NCBI GenBank assembly: GCA_030761205.1
Contig: JAULJL010000010.1
Span: forward strand, 5,213,001-5,277,000
Source: Fremontodendron californicum
Lineage: Eukaryota; Streptophyta; Magnoliopsida; Malvales; Malvaceae
Length of the DNA stretch: 64,000 nt
Direction of reading: 5' to 3'
Made by a program: the position numbers and the translations under genes. The notes beneath the pieces were generated by a model. It had not been told where the DNA came from and did no database searches. It worked only from the letters and a program-made list of their open reading frames with translations. The stretch's first letter is position 1, and each line of letters opens with the position of its first letter. Below, in pieces: positions 1 to 11,631 of the stretch.

Positions 1-1970
1 GCATGTCGACCTTGTGAAGCTTATCAAGGTTCACCGGGGCTGCAGGAATTGGTTGTTGCATCCCAAATTGTCGCAACACCCGGTCAGTTTGGTGCCACTC
101 TACATATGAAAAGCATATCAATGCTGTGTTTGCTTTCCATATATTGAAATTATTGTAGGCATCCGATGGGAGGCATGCCATAATTTCACTCGAGGAATAT
201 GGCATCCACAGAAACTGCGAATAATTATTACAAATTATTAGTTTCATATGGATTAAATAAATAAAAAAAAACTTCAATGTAACAATCGAAATATTTACCT
301 TATCATATCCTAGTCGATCTAGTCGTAGTCTTATACTTGCAAGATCGGTTGGAGTCTCTGTAAAATCTCTACCCGTACTCCTACTCCACCTATTAAAATG
401 CATATAATATCTTAATGACCTATAAAAATACAAGTTCGTACAAAATTAATAAAATAGTAAAGATTATTACCTGCTTGCAAGGGGGTATACAGCCGAAATA
501 TCCACGCGCGGAGCAAGAAATGGTAGCCGATACCAAGCCCATGATTGTAGAAGCACTAGACATCCACCTATGTCATGGATTTTTGGAACTGTAGCTCGGC
601 AAAGTTCTCTATACAAAACCGCCAAACACGCAGAACCCCAACTATAATTTGCTGCTTGCTCTAAATCACGTAGCAATGGAAGATACATTAAATGTACCCG
701 ACTGCTCGATTTGTCAGGCATCAGTAATCCTCCAATCAAACGTAAAATATATGCTCTAGCAGCATATTGTATTTGTTGTTCGGTTGCATGTAATGGCAGA
801 TTTTGAAACGATTTCAACCAAGTCAGTCTCACCGTTGAGCCAGATACATAGTCTTCTGGAGGTACCTCACCCAATAGATCTTGACACACTTCATTCCAAT
901 CTAGCAGGCTTCCGCCTGTAACTGCATCGCCATGGATCGGAAGTCCAAGTTGCAACGCAACATCTTCGAGACTGACCGTGCATTCACCACATGGAAAATG
1001 AAAAGTGTGCGTCTCGGGTCTCCATCGTTCGACCAACGCAGAGATTAAATCGGGTTGTATCACAAGTCGTCGAATTTGACTTGCGTGATAAAATCCGGCT
1101 CTTCTTAAGTGGTCGATAATATAAGGATGCGGGTCCTCCAATGTAAATTTTCTCGCACGTAATACGCGACGAGTTTCCTGTTATAATAATAAAAATTAAT
1201 ATATTAAAAAACTATAACAATTAAAAATTAATAAATAAAACTATAAAATAACAAAATAATAATAATATAATATAATATAAACAATAATAATATAATATAA
1301 TATAAAACAATAATAATATAATATAATATATTATAATATAATATAAACAATAATAATATAAAAAACAATAATAATATAAAAAACAATAATAATATAAAAA
1401 ACAATAATAATATAATATAATATAATATAAACAATAATAATATAATATAAAACAATAATAATATAAAAAACAATAATAATATAATATAATATAAATAATA
1501 ATAATATAATATAAAACAATAATAATATAAAAAACAATAATAATATAATATAATATAAACAATAATAATATAATATAATATAAACAATAATAATATAATA
1601 TAATATAAAACAATAATAATATAAAAAACTATAATAATATAATATAAAACTATAATAATATAATATAATATAAAACAATAATAATATAAAAAACAATAAT
1701 AATATAATATAATATAAACAATAATAATATAATATAATATAACACAATAATAATATAAAAAATAATAATAATATAAAAAACAATAATAATATAATAATAT
1801 AAAAAACAATAATAATATAAAAAACAATAATAATATAAAAAACAATAATAATATAAAAAACAATAATAATATAACAATTTACTTACCTCGTTAAATATAA
1901 CCTCCGAGATGTGATTTTCTTGTAACCTCAATAGTGAAGCAATTTCAAAATATTGTTGTAGAAAAAAAAA
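1..1970 (-). CDS. Plant mobile domain (PMD, MAIN-like) protein gene, partial, four exons seen
   Basis: Exons on the minus strand: about 1970-1887, 1177-471, 389-299 and 214-1 (continues off the left edge). All junctions are GT-AG: donors GTAAGT at 1886, GTAAT at 470 and GTAAAT at 298; acceptors at 1178, 390 and 215. Spliced frame stays open and reads SLLRLQENHISE, then ETRRVLRARKFTLEDPH, DISAVYPLASRWSRSTGRDF, RLRLDRLGYDKFLWMPYSSS and VEWHQTDRVLRQFGMQQPIP. This order (aliphatic helix start, W-rich core, VEWHxxDRVLRQFG) is the PMD/aminotransferase-like family that includes MAIN and the so-called PP7 long-form homologues, often carried by transposons. No ATG lies in frame before exon 1: the 471-1177 and exon-1 frames open only at TTG codons, so the true start is lost or lies in another exon. 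Family call is firm; whether it is expressed or a pseudogene is unknown. Confidence 0.8.
1225..1875. repeat. AT minisatellite filling PMD intron 1
   Basis: About 650 bp of a tandem array built on the core CAATAATAATATAA with two main unit lengths, one ending in a run of A (18 nt) and one extended by ATAAT steps (about 25 nt). It occupies nearly all of the 709-bp intron between donor 1886 and acceptor 1178. The long ORFs across it in three frames are artefacts of a repeat that lacks stop codons. Confidence 0.9.
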
Positions 1971-2070
1971 TTTGTAGAAAGAAATTTTTTTTGGTAGAAA
2001 AATGAAAAATTGTTGAAAGAAAATGAAAATTTGAATGAGAGGAATGAAAATTTGAAGGAGAGGAGGGGGG

Positions 2071-2080
2071 TATTTATAGA
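2071..2080 (-). promoter_or_regulatory. Candidate TATA box for the PMD gene
   Basis: Minus strand reads TCTATAAATA, about 100 bp upstream of the first recognisable PMD codons and followed by a CT-rich leader without ATG. Position and sequence fit a plant TATA box; no transcript evidence. Confidence 0.4.
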
Positions 2081-2344
2081 TAAAATGAGTGGGGTGGGGG
2101 GTGTAGGGGGAGGGTTTCAAAATTTTTTTTTTTCTATTTTTTTTTTATTTCAAATTTAAAATTTAAAAAAAAAAATCAAAATATTAAATTATAAAAAAAC
2201 CTAAAATATATTTTACGAATTTTTAATTTTTTTAAAATTATAAAAAAATATTTTAATTTAATTTATAATTTTTAAAAATAATATCAAATAAAAATAAATT
2301 TTTGTTTAAATATAATTTTTGTTTATTAATTAAAAAAAAATATT

Positions 2345-2387
2345 CATGAAGGGAAATCGCCACCCCCCATGGCGATTTCCCTTCATG
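2345..2387. repeat. Hairpin 1, 18-bp perfect arms
   Basis: Left arm 2345-2362 (core GGGAAATCGCCA), loop CCCCCCA at 2363-2369, right arm 2370-2387 (TGGCGATTTCCC core). GC-rich island in very AT-rich DNA. First of three related hairpins about 260-430 bp upstream of the PMD TATA box. Confidence 0.9.
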
Positions 2388-2415
2388 ATTTTAGCAAATT
2401 TTGCTAAATTTACCA

Positions 2416-2448
2416 AGGGAAATCGCCACCCCCCATGGCGATTTCCCT
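2416..2448. repeat. Hairpin 2, 13-bp perfect arms
   Basis: Arms 2416-2428 and 2436-2448 with the same GGGAAATCGCCA core and the same C-rich loop as hairpin 1. Flanks differ from hairpin 1, so only the hairpin core is shared. Confidence 0.9.
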
Positions 2449-2481
2449 GGGTGTTTTTTACAAATTTTCAAAAAAAAACGT

Positions 2482-2514
2482 TGGGAAATCGCCATGGGGG
2501 ATGGCGATTTCCCA
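2482..2514. repeat. Hairpin 3, 14-bp perfect arms, loop inverted
   Basis: Arms TGGGAAATCGCCAT (2482-2495) and its complement (2501-2514). The loop is GGGGG instead of C-rich, so this unit lies in opposite orientation to hairpins 1 and 2. Confidence 0.9.
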
Positions 2515-2624
2515 GCTAGGAAAAAAAAAAGCCGTATTTTGGGAAATAATAAAAAACCAACGGTAATTTGGTTTTTTTTTTTGTGACTATATTATAGTAA
2601 AAAAAACCCGTGTTTTGAGGTTTT

Positions 2625-2755
2625 TTTAAAAAAAAAAAAAAAAAAAATTTGTTGTGTAGGATAAAAGAATAGATTGCAAATATCAAAATTTGAATCTCAA
2701 ATTTATTAGATATCATTTTTTAAGAATGATTAATTGGATTAAACATCAAATTTAA
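2625..2755 (-). mobile_element. tRNA-derived SINE copy
   Basis: Reverse strand matches the SINE family seen at 13003, 19216, 29020, 32195, 48058 and 56152: a 5' part like 'cagttggttcatgcagt', a central 'aagaggtgacattcaacat', a degenerate B-box (GATTCAAAT), then 'atcccaaaattgcgac' and an A-rich tail (a T-run on plus at about 2622-2640). Confidence 0.6.
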
Positions 2756-2884
2756 AAATTTCATGCTTTGACTTGAGTACTTATTTTTAATTAATGTAAT
2801 GATCATGTTCTCTACTCACGACATGATTATAAGATCTTTACCCAAAATTATGTCACACTCATAATTATTATCATATTTAAAAGT

Positions 2885-3300
2885 AGGTCAAAGTATTTGA
2901 GAGTTTTCTATACTTTATCATCTAAGTGCAAATTAATCTTTTTACTATAAAATTGAAGCAAAAAAGTAAAATTACTAACTGGTATAAAATGAATCGTTAA
3001 AAAAGCTGACGTGGCATCAATAAAATATATTATTTTAAAATGGCTCGGATGAAATAAGTAACTAAGTTATTGAAAATGCTACATCAAATCTTTTTAGTCA
3101 CGTCACATTTTTCAATTAGTGATTTTACCTTTACAGGTTAAATGACACGTCAGCTTTTTTAACGGTTTACGTTACAACAATTAGTAATTCTAATTTTTTG
3201 CTTTAATTTTAAAAAAATAAGAACTAAATTATCCAATTTTATAATAAAATGACTAATTTATATCAGATGATATAGAATAGGAACCTCTCAAGTATTTTTT
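2885..3300. mobile_element. Fold-back MITE, Mutator-like style
   Basis: Nearly the whole segment is one inverted repeat: 'aagtatttgagag' near 2890 pairs with 'ctctcaagtatt' near 3285, and 'cgttaaaaaagctgacgtg' near 2995 pairs with its complement near 3145. Arms are about 170 bp. I could not define a target duplication. A second member enters the right edge of the window at 63765. Confidence 0.7.
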
Positions 3301-3711
3301 ACTGTTAATTAAAAATTTCCTTTTCTTTTACCATGTAATTTCTTTTTCTTTTACCATTTAAGCTAAAGTAAAGTTTAATTTTTTTTTTTTTTAATATTTG
3401 AGCATTTGAGCTTTGACTCAATTATTTATGTTTTTTTTCCTGCTTAAAAAAATTGATTTCAAATCTTTTGTTCCCAATATTAAAAAAAAAAAATCAATCT
3501 TTTAAAGGAATAACCCTACAAATTAAAAAGAAAAAAAAATCATGTGAAAAACAACTTTGCTAACTCACATAATCTTTTGTATTGAATCTCAAAATCATAG
3601 CAAACTTTTAGATAAAAGTTTTCATGCACAAGAGACCCATTATTATAATCATGGAAGTAAGAGCTTGGAAAATTAATATAAATGGACAATTTAAGTGAAG
3701 AAAAAAGTCTT

Positions 3712-4248
3712 GGGTAAATCTAAAAACATGCTTAGTCAAGTAATTGTTAAATGATTTTATGGACAAAAGTTATTTGAAAAAGAAAAATGAAAAAGTTAAA
3801 AATTGTTAAAAAGAATATTATAAAGACAAAATTACTTTTAATGAAAAAACTTCATTTTCTTTTCTCCTCCCATTTAGGAAATTTTATTTTCTAAAAATTT
3901 TAATTAAAAATAAATTTAAAAAATAAGTATTTAAATATTTATTTTTTAAAAATTAAAAAAAATTAATTTTATTATTTTTTATTTAAAAAAAGTATATTAA
4001 AATATTAATTTTTTAAAAATAAAAAATTTTATTTTTTGAAAATTTTTAATTTTTAATTAAAAAAGTAAATTAAAAAAAATAAGAGAAAAAGGGAGGAGAA
4101 AGTTTTTTTTTATCAAGAGTAATTTTGTATTTACAATTTCCTTCCTAACAATTTTTTATTTTTTCATTTCTCTTTTTCAAATAATTCTTACTCATTATAT
4201 CATTTAACAATTATTGTATTGTTGATAGTATGTTTTTCAAATTTACCC
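3712..4248. mobile_element. Fold-back MITE, family with GGGTTNATATGAAAAACATGCC ends (copy a)
   Basis: 537-bp element beginning GGGTAAATC and ending GATTTACCC-like; long AT-rich inverted arms. Flanking 9-mers at 3703-3711 and 4249-4257 agree at 6 of 9 positions. Related elements at 12019 and 61471 have perfect 9-bp duplications, which supports these borders. Confidence 0.65.
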
Positions 4249-4499
4249 AAAGTTTTTCCAAACATGTTTGATATAATCACTCTTTTATTATTATTTTTTT
4301 CTGAAAGGCAAAATAAGAAGTATTTTTGAGAGAGAAATAACTTGAGTTTTCAGTAAAAAGAAAACACAATACAATTTCAAGAAAACTGAACTACAAGAAA
4401 GGAACGAGATATCCCATTCAAAAAGAACAACAATATCCCTTACATGATTACCCAAACAAGTCAAAACATCCAGAGCAAGAGCAAATTTCGTATAAAATT

Positions 4500-4740
4500 G
4501 AATGGATTAGACTTAATAATTTTGGACACAACATGAATACAATATAAAAAAATAATTAAAATACAACACAAAAAAAAAAAACACGAACATGATACTAATA
4601 CACAAACGTACCAAAATCTATATAATACGAATTATTAATATGTCAATTTATATAAATATATAAAATTTTAAACAAAATTATGACAAAAAAAAAATACAAG
4701 ACACAAATATATAAATGGTTGAATCTATAATAGACTCAAA
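4500..4740. repeat. Dispersed 'ACACGA' repeat
   Basis: Degenerate ~240-bp repeat marked by 'acacgaacatgatac', 'aaaatctatataa', 'gaattattaa' and 'tataaatatataa' in fixed order. Other copies: 24150, 43795, 53925 (inverted), 54605 and 62465. No coding capacity and no clear ends; class unknown. The flanking 4249-4500 and 4740-4900 hold nothing else I can identify. Confidence 0.5.
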
Positions 4741-4904
4741 GAGCCTCATCAACACAGCAACAAAGGCAGCTCTTGCAAGAACCACAAAACGAAAACCACT
4801 TGAACAAACAACATTCGTGACTACAAAGAACTTTTAGTATGAAAGTAAATGGAATTGGGGTATCGTATCTGATCAAAATCACTTTTGCAAATAAAACATT
4901 TAAG

Positions 4905-5320
4905 GTGTGTGTAATAGAATGAAAAAGTTAAAGGATGGATAGAAAAAATGAAAAAGTGAAAAAAAAATAAATTTAAGTGTGTTTGATAAGAAAAAGAAGT
5001 GAGAGAAAAAAAAAAGATGATTATTTTTCACTTTAATGCATAAAAACAAATCATTCTAAATTGGAATGATAAGGTGAGAGAAAATGAGAGAGATGTAAGT
5101 TTAATGAGAGAGATGTGAGTTAAGTATGCATTTTACAAGATTGTCCATCAAAATATTTAAATTTTATCTTTTTATCTTAATAGATAAAGGGTATAATAGT
5201 AAAATAACATAATTTTCATTTTCTTTCATTTTTTCACTCTATCAAGCAATGGGTGAAAAGAAAATTATTTTTTCTTTTTATTTTTTCATTTTTCCTACCA
5301 AGCACACACAAAAAAAAAAA
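4905..5320. mobile_element. Probable fold-back MITE
   Basis: Begins 'aaggtgtgtgtaatagaatg' and ends 'taccaagcacacac', which form imperfect inverted ends, followed inward by A-rich/T-rich complementary arms ('gaaaaagtgaaaa' against 'ttttcacttta'). No target duplication resolved. Confidence 0.45.
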
Positions 5321-5910
5321 AAAAAATCTATCTTTCCATGTTTTTCCTCTTCTAATTTTTCATCATTTTAATTTTCTTTCCATCCTACGTTCATGGAATC
5401 ACTAGAGAAAAAAGCTTCTAACTCCATTCATGGGCCTCCCCCTCTTCCTGTTCTAGAGGTGTCATGAGTCGGGTCGAATCGGGTTTAAGTGGTATCAACA
5501 CTATATATATTTGTCTAAATCCGACCGACCCTAAATATGGGCCTCAAATTTTGTCCAAATTTTTTCATATTTGTAAATGGATAGCCCAGACCCGTTTAGG
5601 CCCGCTCATATTTTGTTTTCTAAAAAAATATAAAAAACATGTTATTTTTTATTAAATCTTTAATAATTTTATCTTTTTCCTTTATTAAGTTTAAAATATG
5701 GATAACTTACAAATTTTTTAATGTTTACATTATATGATATAAATTACATAATATATATAAATTTATCTATTTTCCTTCCCTCTTCTGATTTCCTTCTTTC
5801 CAAACTAATGAAATGATGAAAAAAAAAAAATTCCTTCCACTCTCTTTTCTTCCTTCCTTCCTTGTAAACACAATGTTAATGCTACAATTTTTCCATTAAT
5901 TATTCAATTG

Positions 5911-6364
5911 TAGGGATGACAACAGATTAGATATCTATAATTTTTTAAATATCTGAATTCGTTTAATTTATTCGAAAATCCAAATCTGTTTATTATCCGC
6001 TTACTATCTGAATATTACTATCCGAATCTGCATCCAATTTAAAAAGCAATATCCGTCGGATATTCGAATTCGCTAAATATCCTAATTTATTAGATCATTT
6101 AAATTTTTTTTAAATTAAGTCATAATTAAATATGTAAATGGATATCAGATTCAGATATCCGAATCAGTTATTCGTATAAATAAAGTGGAATCACTAAAGC
6201 AGATTGGGATAACGGATATCCAAAAATTTATATCCGAACTCGCTGAGGATAGTAAATTTAATATCCGAATCCATAAATTATCCAAATTTATAATATCTGA
6301 ATCCATAAAAAATGAGTCAAATAATATCAAATATCTAATTTGTTACTTTCCATTGTCATTTCTA
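5911..6364. mobile_element. Non-autonomous hAT MITE, 454 bp
   Basis: Flanked by a perfect 8-bp duplication TTCAATTG (5903-5910 and 6365-6372). Ends are inverted: TAGGGATGACAA and the complement of TTGTCATTTCTA. Interior carries many copies of 'atatccgaat' and its complement. The 8-bp duplication and TAGRGRTG ends are typical of hAT elements. The 64-aa ORF inside is accidental. Confidence 0.85.
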
Positions 6365-6372
6365 TTCAATTG

Positions 6373-6954
6373 CTACTAAACAAAAGACTAGCCTCGTTGA
6401 GAATATTGTGTACGGGAGTAGTTGGAATTTTAACCGTCTTAACTGGGTTTTCTTGCATTGCAATAAAAACTATGATAATAAACAAAATGACATGCATTAA
6501 AAGAAAAACTTCCTCTATCTTTTAGTGTAAGTATCATGCATGGCTTTATTTACTTTGCCAATAAATGGAAGTCCTTTTCGGTTGCTTTATTAGGTAGAAG
6601 TCTTCCCTACTTCACTAATTTTGTATCGTTCTCTTTGAACACCTTTAGAAATGCAACATAATTACGTAGAGATATACCTGGTAATTTTAACTCGAAAAAT
6701 TAACTCGAATTCGAAAAATCAATTTAATTGACTTAAATTTGAATTCGATTTAATTATAAAAAGTCAACAATTCAAACTCGTTCAATCCAAACTCGAAATA
6801 ATTCAAACTCGAAATAATTCAGATCCAAAATAATTTGAACCGCTCAATTGACATGTCTATATAAAAAGCTTCTTTTGTTTGGGATACAAATGCATGAAAT
6901 TAACAAACATATATAAAACTTGACAAACATTATTACTTAACACAGTGGCTAGTA
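6373..6954. other. Spacer, no gene seen
   Basis: AT-rich DNA. A short stretch at 6680-6860 repeats 'ctcgaa' and 'attcgaa' motifs, possibly a decayed hAT-type remnant. No coding or RNA signal. Confidence 0.5.
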
Positions 6955-9900
6955 AACAGGGAAGTGGAAGACAAGGCAAGAGGAAGAGGTTTCTGTTCGA
7001 AGCAATCTGGACAAAGGAAAATGCATGTGAGGAAGTCATCTACAATGCATGGAAAAAAATGAACAAATGGATATGGGCAGTAGATTTATGGAAGTAGGGG
7101 AAATCTTGTTAAATGGCATACGGAGAATACAAATTTTTGGGAGCTCGAATCCAATTTTTACACAAAGAATTGAGATCGCTGCAATCTATGCATCCAGATG
7201 ATGAGATACTTGAGCAAGAAAAGGTAGTTAGAGGAGAGCTTGACGAGTTGATGGAGAAAGGGGAAATATACTAGAAACAAAGGTCCAGGGTCTCATGGCT
7301 ACAAACAGGTGACAAAAATACGACTTACTTCCATGCACATGCCACTAATAGAAGAAGGAAAAGTTTGATATCAGGATTGGAGGATGATGATGGGGTATGG
7401 AAGGATACTGAGGAAGACGTGCATCAAGTGGCTCGACAATATTTTATGAAACTTTTTGAATCCCATGGGTCACACATTAACAAGACTATTCTTGAGTCAA
7501 CAGAACCACGGATCACAAGCGAGATGAACCAGCTCCTTTGTGTAGATTTCAAGCCCGAGGAAATAGTCATTGCCCTCAAACAGATGCATCTAACCAAATC
7601 GCCAGGACCAGATGGTATGCATGCACTCTTCTACCAAAAATATTGGCATATTATTGGGAATGATGTTACTTCTTTGTGTCTCAAAATTTTATAGGAAAAT
7701 GCTATATTGCATGATCTTAACCATACAAACATTGTCCTAATACCAAAAATCACAAATCCTAGCCATATGTCCCATTTTAGGCCAATTAGTCTTTGCAATG
7801 TCATTTACAGGATTATGGCCAAAGTAATAGTGAACAGGATGAAGCATGTTCTACCTTTGTGTGTTAGTGAAAATCAGAGTGCTTTTGTTCATGGTAGGTT
7901 GATCACGGATAACATTGTGGTTGCCTATGAGCTTATTCATACCTTGAAACTGAAAAATAGAGGTACTAATGGAGCTTTTGCTTTAAACTTGACATGAGTA
8001 AAGCTTATGATAGGGTGGACTGGTCTTTCTTAGAAGCTATGATGTACAAAATGGGGTTTGCTGTTAAATGGATTTCGATCATCATGCATTGTGTCAAATC
8101 GGTGTCTTACTCCATCATCATTAATGGAAAAATTACTAACACTTTCCAACCAAGAAGAGGACTCCGACAAGGAGATCCTATATCACCATATTTGTTTTTG
8201 TTGTGTACAGAGGGGTTGTCAGCATTGCTTACCAAATCACAGAATGAGGGAGAACTAAAAGAAGTTCAAGCTAGTAGAGGGGGTCCTAGAGTTAATCATC
8301 TTTTCTTTGTAGATGATAGCCTTTTGTTTGCACGAGCAAATAAAGGCGAAGAAGAAAAGTTGAAGAGCATGTTAAATATATATGAGGAAAGCTCAGGACA
8401 AAAAGTCAACTTTACAAAGCCTGCTCTCCTTTTTAGCCCAAATACAAGTGTGGATCAGAAGGATCAGTTGCAATGTTTGTTCGGCATACAAGCAGTAACT
8501 AATCTTGATAAATATTTAGGAATGCCTACTATGGTTGGAAGGGAAAAAGAAGGCCTTTAGAGAGATCATTAACAGGGTACAAGGCAAGATCCAATGCTGG
8601 AGCAGGAGGTTCTTATCACATGAGGGCAAGGAAATATTTATAAAAGCTGTACTACAATCTTTACCAGCTTATGTGATGAACTGCTTTTTATTACCAAGCA
8701 CTTTATGTGATGATATAATGCGAGTTATTAGGAGGTTCTGGTGGATTAATAAATCGGTTGGGCGTGGAATCCATTAGCTAAGCTGGGAGAAGATGTGTAT
8801 GCCAAAAGACACGAGGGGTCTAGGATTCAGAGATCTACACATGTTCAATTTAGCATTGCTGGGTAAACAGGGATGGCGACTACTACATAATACTGGCTCA
8901 ATAAGTTTCAAGATTCTTAAATCCAAATATTTTCCTCACATAGACTTTCTTGAAGCCACATTAGGTGCACAACCATTGTACGTTTGGAGGAGTATTTGGT
9001 CCTCAAAGGAATTATTATAGAATGACACAAGGTGGAGGGTTGGCAATGGGACACAAATCAGGATTTGGGGGGATAACTGGCTCCCTTGTAAGGGTTCTTT
9101 TAAAGTCTTTTCCAATAGTGGAAGTCTACCACAAGATAGAAAAGTATCCTTGCTTATTGATATAGATAATGGTCATTGGAAATAAGATATGATAAAAACT
9201 AAGTTCTGTGAGGATGAAGCAGAAACAATTTGTAGTATACCATTGTATGAGAATGGCACTCCTGATCAACTGGTTTGGCACTTCAGCAAGGATGGAAAAT
9301 ATTTAGTTAAAAGTGCATATAGACTGTAGTTGGGGATGAGGCTCGGGTTCGGACCTCAAAGAAACATATGGTGTGTTTTATGGAAAGCAGAAGTTCCAAA
9401 TAAGATTCAGTTATTTTGGCTTGAGGTTTTGCAATGGTATCCTTCCTACTGCTGCAGAGTTAGCGGTACTAATGAAAGAGACAGAATCGAGTTGTTTTAG
9501 ATACGGGGAAGAAAATGAAACAGAAGTTCATGCCCTCAAAGATTGTCAGTTTTCCAAAAAAGCTCTAGAACTGTGTCGTTTCCCTTAAAGCTTGGTACAG
9601 GATCCAGTTTGTAGAAGTGTTGATTGGCTAGAACGTGTAACTCAGCTACTTGGAAAAGAAGATTTTGATTTTTTTCCTGATGCTAATTTGGGATCTATGG
9701 AATGTGAGGAATATTGAGTTGAAGCAAAACAGAAAACAGGAAGAGAGGATTGTTGTCTCAAACACAAGATACCAGCTTACTGAATTTAAAAAAGCTCAAG
9801 AACAAGCCCCTGGTTATCAGGCCTCTTTATATCGGATCTCATGGAGGCCGCCACCAAGTCACATTTATAAAATTAACTTTGATAGATCATTTGATGGAAG

Positions 9901-10192
9901 CTTAAAAAGAGGAGGAATTGGGATAGTAGCTCGCGATCATGAGGGGTTTGTAGTGGGGTGTGCAGCAATAAAAATGAGCAAAATTACCAAACCCTGTTTA
10001 GCAAAGGCGAAAGCTGCAGTTAAGGCCTTGGAGGTTGCAAATCAAATGGATACAGAAACATTATTCTGGAAGGAGACGCCATACAAGTCATCAACAAGCT
10101 AAGGACGAATGAGACTGATTTATCTGTAATGGGACCGATCATTGAGGAAGGAAGACAAAAGCTCAAAGGTTTTGAGGAATACCAGCTCCAAC

Positions 10193-11631
10193 TAGGGGTG
10201 TAAATGAGAGACCTGTGTTCGCAAGCTATTCGGGTTCGACTCGAAAAAAAACTCGAATTCGATTCGGTCATTATCGAGCCGAGCTCGAGCTAGAGTAGCT
10301 TGAGCTGTCGAATGAGCCGAGTTCGAGTATCTTAATATTCGATTCGAGTGACTAGAGAGCCTAATCGAGCTTTTTATTTTATAATATATTTTAATATTAA
10401 TTTACTATTTTACCCTTAATATATATATATATACTTAAACCCCTAAACCTAATTTATCCTGTACTTCATCTCAATCTCAGCTGCGCCTCTATTAGCTTCA
10501 TTCTCTCCTTCTCTTTGCTGCTTCAATTAGTTAAAGATTTGAATTCAATTAAGTTAAAATTACGAAAACTCCGTTCATAAATTTAATAAAAAAACTGATA
10601 AGAAGCCAAAAAGAATGATAGAATTTGGAGGCAAAATGGACTTCGGATTCAGCGATGGAAATAGCGGAGATACGAACCTGATTTCTCAAGAGATCGGAAA
10701 CTGAATCGTCTTCTTCCTCCTTTTCTTTCTCGAAATCGCTCCTATCTTCATCGACTTCTATTGTCAAAGCTAGGGTTCCATTGTCAAATCGCTTCTTTCC
10801 TTCTCTGCTTTGCTCTTTACACATTTTACCCATATTAAGATCTACATTATGTAAGTCATATCACATTTTCAGCTGCATTCTTTCTTCTTCTTTGTCTTTG
10901 TTCATGTTATTCGCTTTCTTGACCACTTTCAAGTTTTTAGCTGTTTGGTTGTTTTGGCTATCATTTTTTGTTTCCTGTGACGGTGATTTCTTCTTTTTCT
11001 TAATTATAGTAATCAATGGAAAATGATGTAATGGTTGGTTTTTTCTTGTGGAATTTGATGAAAAAGGAGAAAAACGAATTATGGGTTAGAAGTAGTAATG
11101 CAGGTTGGAAATTATTGAGATATGGATCAAAAAATTGGTATTAGGTAGTTGCTTTTGTAAGTAAGAAAAAAAAATAGTGATCATTTTCTTTTTTGAATTT
11201 ATCCTTTATTTCTTGTGAAATGTACAAATTTTAATCTTATCTTTGGAGCTTCAAAACACAGCTTTTGTTTTTATTTTAATTTTTTGAAGCTGTTTGTTTA
11301 GTTTTACTGTAACTAGGCAATCTCAGAAAGCCACAAAGAAAAAGGCTAACTATCTTCCTTAAAATTTTGTAGTACTTAACAACAAAAAAAATTTGCATAT
11401 GAAACGAGCTCGAGTTCGAACTCGAGCTCGAGTTTGTAAATCGAGTAAACTAGCTTAATCGAGCCGAGCTCGAATAGTTCGATTTTATCTTGAGCCAAGC
11501 TCGAGCTTAAAAAATAGTATTCGGTCGAGCTCGAGCCGAGTTTCGAGCACCGAGTTTCGAATCGATCTTGAACTGGAGCTCGAGCTTCTCAGTATTCGGG
11601 CTCGACTCGGCTCGGCTCGATTACAGTCCTA
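10193..11631. mobile_element. Non-autonomous hAT element, 1,439 bp, inserted in the LINE
   Basis: Perfect 8-bp duplication GCTCCAAC at 10185-10192 and 11632-11639. Ends TAGGGGTGTAAATG and the complement of CGATTACAGTCCTA share TAGGNNTGTAA. Both subterminal regions (10200-10370 and 11400-11620) are packed with 'ctcgag', 'tcgagc' and 'gattcg' motifs in opposite orientation, as expected for transposase binding arrays. Removing the element and one duplication restores the LINE RNase H frame (EEYQLQHIRRQGNEAAHM). No transposase is present. The centre, about 10440-11340, has different composition and looks like captured host DNA. The shorter hAT MITE at 59292 has similar ends. Confidence 0.9.
10620..10833 (-). 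pseudogene. Captured host gene fragment inside the hAT element; possible MHF1/CENP-S N-terminus
   Basis: ATG at 10833 opens an acidic reading frame: LALTIEVDEDRSDFEKEKEE, then DDSVSDLLRNQVRISAISIA and ESE, after which similarity fades at about 10640 into what may be intron (GAAG followed by GT). The pattern acidic stretch, then SVSDLLR, then ISAISIAEAE, resembles from memory the start of plant MHF1/CENP-S, the histone-fold partner in the Fanconi-type MHF complex. The histone fold itself is missing, so it cannot act as MHF1. Codon-like composition and GC content are higher than in the element arms. The capture is an inference; the MHF1 identity is tentative. Confidence 0.4.

Noticed and set aside
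1221..1863. Three overlapping long ORFs rich in Tyr, Ile, Leu and Phe
   Set aside because: They translate an AT minisatellite inside an intron; openness in several frames at once is a product of the repeat unit.
10781..11026. 81-aa plus-strand ORF inside the hAT element
   Set aside because: Low-complexity Phe/Ser/Leu translation antisense to or beyond the captured fragment; the minus-strand frame has the better protein-like pattern.
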